A stretch of 28,587 nucleotides of DNA from JBOFOR01 sp051654865 (GTDB lineage: Bacteria; Bacillota; Clostridia; Peptostreptococcales; Peptostreptococcaceae), in NCBI GenBank assembly GCA_051654865.1, contig JBOFYV010000032.1, positions 1 through 28,587 of the forward strand, written 5' to 3'. The position numbers and the translations under genes are program-made. The notes beneath the pieces are model-generated. The model did not search any database, was not told where the DNA came from, and saw only the letters and a program-made list of their open reading frames with translations. Below, piece after piece: positions 1 to 8,615 of this stretch. Position 1 is the first letter of the stretch. Each line of letters begins with the position of its first letter.

Positions 1-847
1 CTAATTCTTCACCTATTATAGCAAATATAAAGTCATTTTGTGGTTCGGGTATGTAAAACCATTTTTGTTGGCTTTTTCCTAGTCCCATACCAAATAATCC
101 ACCTGAGCCTAATGCATATAGACCTTGAATTACCTGATACCCATCTCCTAATGGATCCTGGAATGGATCTAAGAAAGATAATATACGCTTTAATCTGTAC
201 TCTGATGTCAGCGCTAAGAGTAGGAATGCTCCTACACCACTACCAAACATAGCTATAACAAATTTCATATTCATTCCTGCCACAAATACCATAACAAATA
301 CAACTAGTATAATAGTACCTGCCGTAGACATATTTGGTTGTAACATTATAAGCGCAAAAAACACTATTGGAACTATAAGAACAGGTATAACACCTTTTGT
401 CAAAGACTTCATTTTGTCATATCTCATTTCTATTACTTTTGCTGTAATTATTATAGCAGCAAATTTAGCAATTTCTGCTGGTTGGATTGTAAGACCTCCA
501 ACTCCTAACCATCTTCTAGCACCGTTTGCTTTTATTCCTAATGGTGTTATAACCAATATTAATAATATTACCGCTACGATACCTATTGGTTTTGCGTTCT
601 TCTTCCAAAACTTATAATCTATATTGGATATAAACATCATTGATATAAATCCTAATATAGCATAGACTGAATTTCTTTTTAGAAAATAATAAGCATCATG
701 GTGCTTAAATGAGGATTGAACAAAACTCGCGCTAAACACCATGATGATTCCTATAAATACTAAGAGCATTGTAGTGTAAAATATTACACTATCAAATTCA
801 GTCTTTATCCCCTTATCAATACGCTTTTTAATTGCTTCTTTCGGCAT
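1..847 (-). CDS. spoVE: SpoVE/FtsW-type lipid II polymerase (SEDS family), 3' end outside the window
   Basis: This is a SEDS-family peptidoglycan polymerase that works in the membrane with a class B penicillin-binding protein to build septal or spore-cortex glycan. The frame opens with ATG at 847-845 after a GGAGGTAAGG ribosome site and reads MPKEAIKKRIDKGI. It stays open to base 1 with no stop, giving about 282 residues. Visible SEDS marks are the N-terminal helix ending in FSASF, GARRWLGVGG, the QPAEIAKF motif, MLQPNMSTA and, near the edge, QNDFIFAIIGEELG. It lies 35 nt downstream of murD and is surely co-transcribed with it. Pairing with the spoVD-type gene in the same cluster favours SpoVE, but FtsW and SpoVE cannot be separated by sequence alone here. 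Confidence 0.9.
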   Translation of the reverse strand, partial: MPKEAIKKRIDKGIKTEFDSVIFYTTMLLVFIGIIMVFSASFVQSSFKHHDAYYFLKRNSVYAILGFISMMFISNIDYKFWKKNAKPIGIVAVILLILVITPLGIKANGARRWLGVGGLTIQPAEIAKFAAIIITAKVIEMRYDKMKSLTKGVIPVLIVPIVFFALIMLQPNMSTAGTIILVVFVMVFVAGMNMKFVIAMFGSGVGAFLLLALTSEYRLKRILSFLDPFQDPLGDGYQVIQGLYALGSGGLFGMGLGKSQQKWFYIPEPQNDFIFAIIGEEL

Positions 848-882
848 TGTAGTAACCTTACCTCCATTCCCGAGATAAGAGG

Positions 883-2241
883 CTATCTTAAATTGTTAAC
901 ATTATCCTTGAAGTCATTACCCCTTACTTCAAAACTTTTATACATATCCCAACTTGCGCAAGCCGGCGATAATAATACTACATATCCTTCTTTTGCTAGT
1001 TGATTAGAAACAGTCACTGCTTCCTTCATATCTTTTACGATATTGATATTAGTAAATCCTTTATTTTTAGCACAATCAGATATTTTATTTGCAGTTTGAC
1101 CTAAAAGTACTAATGCATATACATTATCTTTTGCAGCATCTAATAATTCATCATAGCTACTATCTTTATCGTATCCACCAGCAATTAATATTATTGGTCT
1201 ATTGTATGATTGTATAGCTTTTATAGTTGAGTCTGGATTAGTACCTTTAGAGTCATTTACATACATAACTCCATTTAAATTTCTAACGAATTCTTGTCTG
1301 TGAGAAACCCCAGCAAAAGTTCTTAAAACTTCTTTGATAACTTCTAAATCTATACCACATACATAGGCCATTGCTACTGCTGCCATACAGTTCTCTAAGT
1401 TATGGTTACCCGGTAAACTTAATTCATCTTTATTTAATAGTACTATCTTCTCATCCATATCTATAACTATGTTATTATTTTCATCTAAATATATTCCTTC
1501 TTCTAATTGATTTTTTCTAGAGAAGAATATTACTTTAGATTTAACTTTAGAAGCTAAATTTCTTACATTTTCATCATCATAGTTTAGAACACAATAATCA
1601 TTACTATCTTGATTCATATATATTCTAGCTTTAGCTTCCATATAATTCTCCATAGTATGGTGTCTATTTAAATGATCTTCTGTAAAGTTTAGTATTGCAC
1701 TTACTTTTGGCTTAAATGTATCTATACTTTCTAATTGGAAGCTACTTAACTCTGTTACAAGTACTGAGTTTTCATCAGCTACTCCTACAGTATCTATAAC
1801 AGGGTTACCTATGTTTCCAACTATGTGAGTATCCTTATTAGCCTTTTTAAATATTTCACCTACTAAAGTTGTAGTTGTAGTCTTACCATTTGTTCCTGTT
1901 ATACCTATAAACGTAGGATTATTTGATAATCTATACGCTAGTTCTACTTCACCTATTATTTCTATATTACTAGCCTTAAGCTTTAATATAAAAGGTAAAT
2001 CTAGAGGAACACCTGGTGACACTACTGCCATATCTATATCATCTACATTTTCTGGATGATATCCTAATATATATTCTACATTGTTTAAGTCTTTAAGTTC
2101 ACTTAATATGTCTTGTAATTTATCTTGGTCTTTTATATCATTTACAACTATATTTGCTCCTAGTTTATCTAAATGTTTGATTGTAGATATACCAGTTTTT
2201 GCAAGTCCAACTAATAAAACTTTTTTGTCTCTTAGATTCAT
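883..2241 (-). CDS. murD: UDP-N-acetylmuramoyl-L-alanine--D-glutamate ligase
   Basis: MurD is the cytoplasmic ATP-dependent ligase that adds D-glutamate to UDP-MurNAc-L-Ala in peptidoglycan precursor synthesis. The protein has 452 residues, normal for the family. It begins with a Rossmann-like domain (KVLLVGLAKTGIS). The Mur-ligase P-loop GTNGKTTT is at residues 116-123. It is followed by NFTEDHLNRH in the central domain, and HRQEFV and NDSKGTNPDS lead into the C-terminal domain with AGGYDK. The ATG start follows a CGGGGGT ribosome site. It sits 15 nt after mraY and 35 nt before spoVE/ftsW, a standard division/cell-wall cluster order. No defects are seen. Confidence 0.97.
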   Translation of the reverse strand: MNLRDKKVLLVGLAKTGISTIKHLDKLGANIVVNDIKDQDKLQDILSELKDLNNVEYILGYHPENVDDIDMAVVSPGVPLDLPFILKLKASNIEIIGEVELAYRLSNNPTFIGITGTNGKTTTTTLVGEIFKKANKDTHIVGNIGNPVIDTVGVADENSVLVTELSSFQLESIDTFKPKVSAILNFTEDHLNRHHTMENYMEAKARIYMNQDSNDYCVLNYDDENVRNLASKVKSKVIFFSRKNQLEEGIYLDENNNIVIDMDEKIVLLNKDELSLPGNHNLENCMAAVAMAYVCGIDLEVIKEVLRTFAGVSHRQEFVRNLNGVMYVNDSKGTNPDSTIKAIQSYNRPIILIAGGYDKDSSYDELLDAAKDNVYALVLLGQTANKISDCAKNKGFTNINIVKDMKEAVTVSNQLAKEGYVVLLSPACASWDMYKSFEVRGNDFKDNVNNLR

Positions 2242-2256
2242 ATGTCTACCCCCGAA

Positions 2257-3222
2257 TTAGAATATTGCTATTATACCTATCCAAGCTAATACTACTGTTA
2301 TTATCCAGAATACAAATACTACTCTAGTCTCAGGCCATCCACATTGTTCAAAGTGATGGTGAATTGGAGCCATTTTAAATATTCTTTTCTTTCTTAGCTT
2401 ATAGCTACCAACTTGAAGTATAACAGATATAGCTTCTGCAAAGTATATACCTCCAACTAAAGGTATTAAAAGTATAGAGTTTGTTAAAACAGCAAATGCT
2501 GCCACTGCTCCACCTAAAGCCATAGAACCAGTATCACCCATAAATATTTTAGCTGGGTATGAGTTAAATCCTAAGAATCCTAAACATGCTCCTACAGTTG
2601 CTGCTGCAAGTATAGCTACATCTGGATTTACACTTACACTAGATGCAAGTAACATAAAGAATGCCGATACTATTAAAGTTACTCCTGATGCTAATCCATC
2701 AAGTCCATCAGTTAAGTTTACTGCATTAACAATACCTATTATTATAAACGTCATCATTGGTATATATAATGGACCTATATTTATAGATACATCTGTAAAA
2801 GGTATCATAAGTTGTGCTGCACTAGCAGATGCTGTGTATTGATAATATGATATATACATAGCTAAAGCAAATTGAAGAACTATTTTTTGCCATGGCTTTA
2901 GCCCTAATGATCTTCTCTTTTTGATTATTATAAAATCGTCTAAAAATCCGATTAATCCGAATCCTGCAATAGATAATAATCCTACTACCATATCCGCTCC
3001 TACTCTACTTCTAGTAAGACCTGTTATTAGTATTGCTACTATCATTAGGATTCCACCCATTGTAGGTGTTCCATTCTTTGCTAAATGCGTTTTCGGTCCA
3101 TCGTCCCTAACTGTTTGACCAAATTTAAATTTAGTTAACATTGGTATAAATATTGGGCCTAATATTACTACTATTAGAAATGAAATCAATGCTGTATACG
3201 TAAGTTCTGTTATTCCTAACAT
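2257..3222 (-). CDS. mraY: Phospho-N-acetylmuramoyl-pentapeptide-transferase
   Basis: MraY is the integral membrane enzyme that transfers phospho-MurNAc-pentapeptide from UDP to undecaprenyl phosphate, making lipid I. It has 321 residues and about ten hydrophobic helices. The diagnostic acidic motifs are present: LDD at 94-96, NLTDGLDG at 169-176 and the GDTGS loop around Asp230. The cytoplasmic PIHHHFE histidine motif is at 287-292. The conserved DDGPKTH region at 40-46 matches the family's N-terminal cytoplasmic loop. The ATG start has a strong AGGAG site just upstream. It lies 47 nt downstream of murF and 15 nt upstream of murD. Confidence 0.97.
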   Translation of the reverse strand: MLGITELTYTALISFLIVVILGPIFIPMLTKFKFGQTVRDDGPKTHLAKNGTPTMGGILMIVAILITGLTRSRVGADMVVGLLSIAGFGLIGFLDDFIIIKKRRSLGLKPWQKIVLQFALAMYISYYQYTASASAAQLMIPFTDVSINIGPLYIPMMTFIIIGIVNAVNLTDGLDGLASGVTLIVSAFFMLLASSVSVNPDVAILAAATVGACLGFLGFNSYPAKIFMGDTGSMALGGAVAAFAVLTNSILLIPLVGGIYFAEAISVILQVGSYKLRKKRIFKMAPIHHHFEQCGWPETRVVFVFWIITVVLAWIGIIAIF

Positions 3223-3269
3223 AATATTTCTCCTCTCCCTTGCTGGCTATTTCATTGGTTTTTTCTTTT

Positions 3270-4643
3270 TTACTTATTAAGATATTCTACTATTTTTTCT
3301 AATTTCATACCTCTTGATGCTTTAACTAGTATAGTATCTTTTTCTTTTAATATATTGTCTATTTCATTAATAGCATCTTCTCTTGTTTTAAAATGATGAA
3401 TGTTTACTGTATCAAAACCTAAAGCTTTAGCTTCATCACCTATAAAATGTGAATCATCTCCTATAGTTATTAATACATCTGTATTTTCTATTGATGATTT
3501 CCCTACTAATCTATGACCATATTCACTATGCTCACCCATTTCAAACATATCACCTAATATTGCAACTCTTCTTCCTTTGTATCTACCTAGGATTTTTAAA
3601 GCAGCAGTCATAGAGTCTGGGCTTGCATTATATGCGTCATTTATTATAGTCATTTTATCGTTTTTGATTATGTCTAATCTCATTTTAGTAGCTACGTAAT
3701 CATTTAAACCACTCTTTATATCTTCTAGAGATATATTTAAGCTCATACCTACTAATATTGCAGCCATCGCATTGTATATATTGTGTTCTCCTACAGTTGG
3801 TATAAATATTTTTTCCTTCTTACCATCTATTACACATACAAATGTTATGTCTTCTTCAGTTAGTTCATAGCTTTCACAATAAATATCATTTTCTTTGTTA
3901 AAACCAAATGTTTTTATTGTAAAATCATAATCCTTATTTTTTAGAGTCGATAAAAATTCATCATCACCATTTACGATTAATATATTGTCTTTATCAAATT
4001 TAGTAGTTATCTCCATTTTAGCTTTTAAAATTCCCTCTTGAGAACCTAAGTTTTCAATGTGAGACATTCCTATATTTGATATAACAGCTATTTTAGGGTC
4101 TACTATATTAGCTAGATACTCTATTTCATTAAATCCAGACATTCCCATTTCTATTACTGCACATTCATAGGATTTATCTAAATTGAATAATGTTAAAGGC
4201 ACTCCAAAATGATTGTTTAAGTTTCCTTGATTTTTTAGTGTCTTATATTTAGAAGAAACTGCCGAATACACCATATCCCTTGTTGTTGTTTTTCCTACAC
4301 TACCTGTAACACCTATATATGGAATATCATACTTCTCTCTATAAAATCTTGAAATATCTCCTAGAGCTAAAGTTGTATCTTCTACTTCTATTAAATTTAT
4401 GTCCGAACCATCTATTTTTATGCTATTACTTTTATTTTTTATAAAATTTTTGCATCCTTTTTCATATGCACCTTGCATAAAATTGTGACCATCTAAATTT
4501 TCACCTATTATAGCAACAAATAAATTGTCTTGGTTTACTTTTCTACTATCTATAACAATGTCATTAATACAGTCATTTTTATTTCCTTGTACTAAAGTAC
4601 CATTAGTCGCAAGTAATAATTCTGATATTGTTAGGCTTTCCAT
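3270..4643 (-). CDS. murF: UDP-N-acetylmuramoyl-tripeptide--D-alanyl-D-alanine ligase
   Basis: MurF joins D-Ala-D-Ala to the UDP-MurNAc tripeptide, completing the cytoplasmic pentapeptide. It has 457 residues with the three-domain Mur-ligase plan: an N-terminal substrate domain containing DSRKV, a central ATPase domain with P-loop GSVGKTT at 114-120 and VISNIGMSHIENLG, and a C-terminal domain with NDAYNASPDS and LGDMFEMGEHS, both typical of MurF rather than MurE. The ATG follows a near-perfect AAAGGAGGG site. It is separated from spoVD by 183 nt that contain a hairpin, so it may head its own transcript with mraY, murD and spoVE. No murE lies next to it, unlike in Bacillus-type clusters. Confidence 0.96.
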   Translation of the reverse strand: MESLTISELLLATNGTLVQGNKNDCINDIVIDSRKVNQDNLFVAIIGENLDGHNFMQGAYEKGCKNFIKNKSNSIKIDGSDINLIEVEDTTLALGDISRFYREKYDIPYIGVTGSVGKTTTRDMVYSAVSSKYKTLKNQGNLNNHFGVPLTLFNLDKSYECAVIEMGMSGFNEIEYLANIVDPKIAVISNIGMSHIENLGSQEGILKAKMEITTKFDKDNILIVNGDDEFLSTLKNKDYDFTIKTFGFNKENDIYCESYELTEEDITFVCVIDGKKEKIFIPTVGEHNIYNAMAAILVGMSLNISLEDIKSGLNDYVATKMRLDIIKNDKMTIINDAYNASPDSMTAALKILGRYKGRRVAILGDMFEMGEHSEYGHRLVGKSSIENTDVLITIGDDSHFIGDEAKALGFDTVNIHHFKTREDAINEIDNILKEKDTILVKASRGMKLEKIVEYLNK

Positions 4644-4702
4644 ACTTTCCCTCCTTTATAAATTAAACTTATCTAATTTTGAGATTGATTAACTTGACAA
4701 AA

Positions 4703-4730
4703 GGCAATGTATAATCCCATATACATTGCC
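4703..4730 (-). terminator. Hairpin after spoVD, possible weak terminator
   Basis: A perfect 11-bp inverted repeat (GGCAATGTATA and its complement) with a 6-nt loop lies about 100 nt past the spoVD stop. On the minus strand it is followed by TTTTG, a short T-run, so it would be a weak or partial terminator. A TTGTCA hexamer that could be a -35 for murF follows it, but no convincing -10 was found. Nothing else is recognisable in the 183-nt gap. Confidence 0.5.
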
Positions 4731-4826
4731 CCATAGTACATCAACTTTATAATTATATACTAAAATGTTTTTTTTTTGAAGGTATTTCTAACTTTCTGTT
4801 ACTTTTTGTTAATTATTTCCTTGTAA

Positions 4827-6809
4827 TTATTTGTTAAAGTATATGATTATTGGAGAACCTTCATCTATTTTTTCACCTGGTGGTGGAAACGTATCTGTTA
4901 CTTTTGTTCCTTTTTCTACTTCTATATCTGTATCTAAATTAGCATGTAAATTTACCTCTTCTAACACTTTAGTAGCATCCTCTATAGCTAAATTTCTAAC
5001 ATCTGGAACTACAACTTTTGGCTTTTCAAATTTTGATTTTTCTTCTTCTGTGTATATTGGTTTTACCCCTAAATATTTTAATGAATCTTGTAATACTTCT
5101 TTTACTATTGGTCCTGCTGTTGTACTACCAAATGCTCCATTTGGTCCATTTGGTTCATCAACTATTGCTAGTATTACAATTTGTGGATCATCAGTTGGAG
5201 CTATCCCCATAAAAGAACATACATATTTTCCTTGAGCGTATACCCCATCTACAACTTTTTGAGCTGTACCTGTTTTTCCACCCACTCTGTATCCTGGTAA
5301 ATATGCTGCCTTACCTGAACCCTGACTAACAACAGACTCAGCTATTTTCATTATTCTTTCAGAAGACTCTTCAGAGATTACTTGTCTTACTACTTTAGGC
5401 TCTACTGTTTCTGTTATATTACCTTTGTTATCAGTGTAAGCTTTTACTACTCTTGGTTGCATTAATTTACCATCATTAGCCATAGCTGATATAGCTGTAA
5501 CTAATTGTACTGGCGTTACAGATATTGACTGTCCAAATGACATTGTAGCAAGTTCTACAGGCCCTACATTCTTTTTATTATATGTTATACCTTTCGCTTC
5601 ACCTGGTAAATCTATACCAGTCTTATCCATAAATCCAAAACCTTCTATGTAATTGTACATTTTGTCTACACCAAGTCTTTGACCTACATCTACGAATACT
5701 GGGTTACATGAATTTTGTACACCCTGTACAAACGTCTGCTCTCCATGAGGATTATAACTTCTCCAACATTTTAAGTTTCTTTTACCTACAGTTACATGAC
5801 CTGTACAAACAAATTTATCACTTTCCTTAACTACCCCTTCTTCTAGTCCTGCTACCGATGTTACTAGTTTAAAGGTAGAACCTGGTTCATATGTATCACT
5901 TACTAGCGGATTTCTCCACATTTGATAATATCCTTTTAACTTATCCTTTTCGCTATATTTATCTAACTCTTCTTGATAATAAGGATAAATCGGTGTTCTA
6001 GAATCATTTGGATCATAATCTGGCTTAGATGCCATCGCTAAAATATCTCCTGTTTTAGGATCCATAGCAAGTATAGACACTCTTTTGGCATTATTTAATT
6101 CATATCCTTTTTGAGCTGCTTTTTCAGCATAATGTTGTATTACTTCATCTATTGTAAGCACTACACCATTACCTTGCACTGGCTCAAAGTATTTTTCAGT
6201 ACCTTGTGGTATTTCTCTACCTGATGCATCTGTACCTATAATTAGCTTACCAGCTGTACCTTTTAGTTTTTTGTCATACTTCATTTCTACACCGGCTATA
6301 CCTTGAGAGTCATTAGTTGTATGACCTATTACATATGGCGCAAAGTTTCCATATGGATATGACCTTTGATTATCCTCTGCTACCCAAATCCCAGGTATCT
6401 TAGCTTCCCTTATTTGAGTTGCCTTATCATCATCTATCCAACGTTGAATCTTAACAAGAGCCATATTCTTCTTACTTACTGACTTATACACATCATCATA
6501 TTCTTTTCCTAATATCTTAGCTACTTCCTTTGCTGCTGCTTCTTTATCCTTTACCTCAACAGGCTTACACCAGACAGTGTACTTAGTTACACTCACAGCG
6601 ACTTCTTTCATATTTCTATCATAGATAGTTCCTCTCTTAGGCTCTATCGGTATTTCTCTAGTCTGTTGATCCAAAGCTTTAGTACTTAACCAATCCCCCT
6701 TAACAATCTGTAAATACCCTGTCCTAAACGTAAGGCCTAAGAACAAACCACATGCAAGTATAAGAACAAGCACCAGCCTTTTTTTACTTACTCGTTTTAC
6801 CTTCTTCAA
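4827..6809 (-). CDS. spoVD: SpoVD-type class B penicillin-binding protein with one PASTA domain
   Basis: This is a membrane-anchored D,D-transpeptidase that crosslinks peptidoglycan at the septum or spore cortex. The 660 residues comprise a basic N-terminus, one membrane helix (about 11-29), a PBP dimerisation domain (about 50-210, with RGTIYDRN at 59-66) and the transpeptidase domain. The catalytic motifs are intact: STFK at 311-314, SCN at 367-369 and KTG at 512-514. One PASTA domain covers about 598-659, the signature that separates SpoVD from most PBP2B proteins. The start is TTG at 6809-6807, with a GGGGGGAGA site 4 nt upstream. It begins 11 nt after the ftsL-like stop. In related Clostridia a single PBP of this type occupies the cluster, so it may also serve vegetative division. 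Confidence 0.9.
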   Translation of the reverse strand: MKKVKRVSKKRLVLVLILACGLFLGLTFRTGYLQIVKGDWLSTKALDQQTREIPIEPKRGTIYDRNMKEVAVSVTKYTVWCKPVEVKDKEAAAKEVAKILGKEYDDVYKSVSKKNMALVKIQRWIDDDKATQIREAKIPGIWVAEDNQRSYPYGNFAPYVIGHTTNDSQGIAGVEMKYDKKLKGTAGKLIIGTDASGREIPQGTEKYFEPVQGNGVVLTIDEVIQHYAEKAAQKGYELNNAKRVSILAMDPKTGDILAMASKPDYDPNDSRTPIYPYYQEELDKYSEKDKLKGYYQMWRNPLVSDTYEPGSTFKLVTSVAGLEEGVVKESDKFVCTGHVTVGKRNLKCWRSYNPHGEQTFVQGVQNSCNPVFVDVGQRLGVDKMYNYIEGFGFMDKTGIDLPGEAKGITYNKKNVGPVELATMSFGQSISVTPVQLVTAISAMANDGKLMQPRVVKAYTDNKGNITETVEPKVVRQVISEESSERIMKIAESVVSQGSGKAAYLPGYRVGGKTGTAQKVVDGVYAQGKYVCSFMGIAPTDDPQIVILAIVDEPNGPNGAFGSTTAGPIVKEVLQDSLKYLGVKPIYTEEEKSKFEKPKVVVPDVRNLAIEDATKVLEEVNLHANLDTDIEVEKGTKVTDTFPPPGEKIDEGSPIIIYFNK

Positions 6810-6820
6810 ATCTCTCCCCC

Positions 6821-7255
6821 CTAGTTCCCAACATTTATGTATCTTATTTGATTTTCTTTAGGATAGTCCATATTTAACTCTTCTTTAGCTTTAGCTTCTA
6901 TTTCTTGAATAGATGTATTAGTATCCACATTAACCCTTACTTCCCCAAGTATGATTTCTTCTTTATTTAATTCTTTCTTCAAGGAACCAATTTCGTATTT
7001 CAACTGAGACATTATCGCATAGCCACAAATATTTGCTATAATTACACCCAGCACACAAATACCCATCGCCAACACAGATACTTTTTTTAGTAGCTTGTTC
7101 TTTCTCTTTTTATGTTTATTCTTTTTTGCTTTTTTATATTCATTTATATCTTTGATTTTATTATTTTTATTATCATTTGATTTATTTAGTTTTTTATTTA
7201 ATTTTTTACTTGGTTCTATTTTTTTTGTATATCTTCTATCTCTTTCATTCTCCAT
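6821..7255 (-). CDS. FtsL/DivIC-like septum formation protein
   Basis: This is a small bitopic membrane protein of 144 residues in the ftsL position directly before spoVD. It has a long lysine- and asparagine-rich cytoplasmic tail (about 1-58), one membrane helix (about 59-83), then a short extracellular coiled coil (about 84-105, SLKKELNKEE) and a C-terminal segment ending in YINVGN. This is the architecture of FtsL, which with DivIB and DivIC holds the septal synthase complex. Sequence identity in the family is low, so the call rests on topology and gene position. The ATG start has an AAGGGG site about 8 nt upstream. Its stop codon abuts the ribosome site of spoVD, suggesting coupled expression. 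Confidence 0.78.
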   Translation of the reverse strand: MENERDRRYTKKIEPSKKLNKKLNKSNDNKNNKIKDINEYKKAKKNKHKKRKNKLLKKVSVLAMGICVLGVIIANICGYAIMSQLKYEIGSLKKELNKEEIILGEVRVNVDTNTSIQEIEAKAKEELNMDYPKENQIRYINVGN

Positions 7256-7666
7256 AAAAAATTCCCCTTATCCTTCAAAATATAAACCCGTAATATACTA
7301 TATTTGTGATTTACACTATTCCTTCCTCTAAATACTTGTCCCAAAATTAGTACACATTTCACAAAATTCAACCAAATTAACTTTGCTAAAATCCTTACAC
7401 TAGCATAAGTTTACATTAATATCTAATTAAATACAGAAAAAGAGAGAATCTCAGATTCTCTCTTCTCTACGTATTAATCCATCCCATATTCTTTTTGTTA
7501 CTTTGTTCTTTATTGTTCTTTTTGTTTTTTTTTATTTTTCCCTACTAGCAGATAGAGTATAATTGCGAACATAGAAAAGAGGGTTTGTATATAAGTTGCA
7601 CCGACCTTGCAGCTTGCCTGCCGGAAGGAAAACTTATATACAAACCCTCTTTTCGTGTTTCTCGCG
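7256..7666. other. 411-nt intergenic region between ftsL-like gene and rsmH
   Basis: No coding frame is supported here. From the rsmH side it holds palindromic element A (7558-7671), a pyrimidine-rich stretch on the plus strand (about 7490-7545), a hairpin terminator (7441-7463) and about 180 nt of AT-rich DNA leading to the ftsL-like start. That last part presumably carries the promoter for ftsL-spoVD, but I could not pick a convincing -35/-10 pair. Confidence 0.6.
7437..7463 (-). terminator. Intrinsic terminator between rsmH and ftsL-like gene
   Basis: A perfect 10-bp stem (AGAGAGAATC and its complement) with a 3-nt loop is followed on the minus strand by TTTT then CTGT. It lies about 200 nt past the rsmH stop and implies that the phosphatase-lgt-rsmH transcript ends before ftsL. 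The short T-run makes it moderate rather than strong. Confidence 0.6.
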
Positions 7667-7671
7667 CTATA
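7558..7671 (-). repeat. Palindromic repeat element, copy A
   Basis: Two perfectly complementary 24-nt arms (7574-7597 and 7631-7654) enclose a 33-nt core (7598-7630). Read on the minus strand, the core matches copy C at 29 of 33 positions. Weaker pairing continues outward. The outer end on the minus strand begins ATAGCGCGAG, like the left ends of copies B and C, and its TAG is the rsmH stop codon. It is in opposite orientation to copies B and C. No open frame or transposase is associated. It could act as a terminator-like or mRNA 3'-end structure for rsmH. Confidence 0.8.
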
Positions 7672-8602
7672 TTCTCTCTGCTACCCTTAACTTTGCACTT
7701 CTTGATCTTGGGTTTACTTCTACCTCATGATCTGTTGGTAATATTGGCTTTCTTGTTATTACCTTTACTAACGATTCTTTATCGCACTGACACATTGGTA
7801 TATGCGGTGGACATATACAATCATTTGCTAAATCTCTAAATTCATTCTTTACAATTCTATCTTCTAATGAATGGAATGTTATAATACATACTCTTCCACC
7901 TTCATTCATAATAGATACAGCATCATCTATCATCTTTGTTATAACACCTAGCTCATTATTTACTTCTATTCTTATAGCTTGGAAAGTCCTTTTAGCTGGA
8001 TGTGGTCCGTCTATTCTAGCTTTTTTAGGTATAGCTTTCTTTATTATCTCTACAAGCTCTCCTGTAGTCTCTATAGACTTTTCAGCTCTTTCTTCTACTA
8101 TAAACTTAGCTATACGCTTAGCCCAGTTATCTTCACCGTAGTCTTTTATTATTTTAGCTAACTCTTCTTCGCTGTATGTGTTTACTACATCATAAGCTGA
8201 AAAATCACATCTTACGTCCATTCTCATATCAAGTGGTGCATCTTGCATATATGAGAATCCTCTATCCGCTTCATCTAATTGATGAGATGATACTCCTAAA
8301 TCTGCAAGTACTCCGTCTATTTTATGAACTCCAATCTTAGCTAACTCTTCTTTTATATTTTCAAAATTGCTGTGTACAAATTTTACTCTATCGCTATATT
8401 CGCTTAGTCTTTCTTTTGCTGTTGCTATAGCGTTTTTGTCTTGGTCAAAACCTATGAATAGACCCTTCTCAGATAGTTTTTTTACTATCTCTTTAGAGTG
8501 TCCAGCTCCTCCCATTGTACAGTCTACATATACACCATCTGGCTTTATATTTAAATTTTCTATGCACTCATCTAAGAGTACGGACACGTGATGAAATTCC
8601 AT
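7667..8602 (-). CDS. rsmH: 16S rRNA (cytosine(1402)-N(4))-methyltransferase
   Basis: RsmH (MraW) methylates N4 of C1402 in 16S rRNA using S-adenosylmethionine and usually heads the division/cell-wall cluster. It has 311 residues, typical length. The SAM-binding motif VDCTMGGAGHS is at 26-36, followed by the LADLGVSSHQLD loop, GFSYMQDAPLDMRMD, AKRTFQAIRIEVN and the family C-terminus NPRSRSAKLRVAERI. The ATG start follows an AAGGAGCG site. It is 13 nt downstream of lgt and lacks the usual mraZ in front. Its TAG stop coincides with the boundary of palindromic element A, so the element seems to have joined exactly at the gene's end without shortening the protein. Confidence 0.97.
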   Translation of the reverse strand: MEFHHVSVLLDECIENLNIKPDGVYVDCTMGGAGHSKEIVKKLSEKGLFIGFDQDKNAIATAKERLSEYSDRVKFVHSNFENIKEELAKIGVHKIDGVLADLGVSSHQLDEADRGFSYMQDAPLDMRMDVRCDFSAYDVVNTYSEEELAKIIKDYGEDNWAKRIAKFIVEERAEKSIETTGELVEIIKKAIPKKARIDGPHPAKRTFQAIRIEVNNELGVITKMIDDAVSIMNEGGRVCIITFHSLEDRIVKNEFRDLANDCICPPHIPMCQCDKESLVKVITRKPILPTDHEVEVNPRSRSAKLRVAERI

Positions 8603-8615
8603 TATTAATCGCTCC

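Noticed and set aside
4694..4715. TTGACA and TATAAT hexamers on the plus strand as a promoter
   Set aside because: Spacing is only about 10 nt, there is no plus-strand gene downstream, and the TATAAT is part of the hairpin arm.
7558..7671. Integron attC site or IS200/IS605 end
   Set aside because: No RYYYAAC/GTTRRRY pair, integrase, Y1 transposase or cassette-like gene is present in the window, and the arms pair too perfectly and differ too much among copies for attC.
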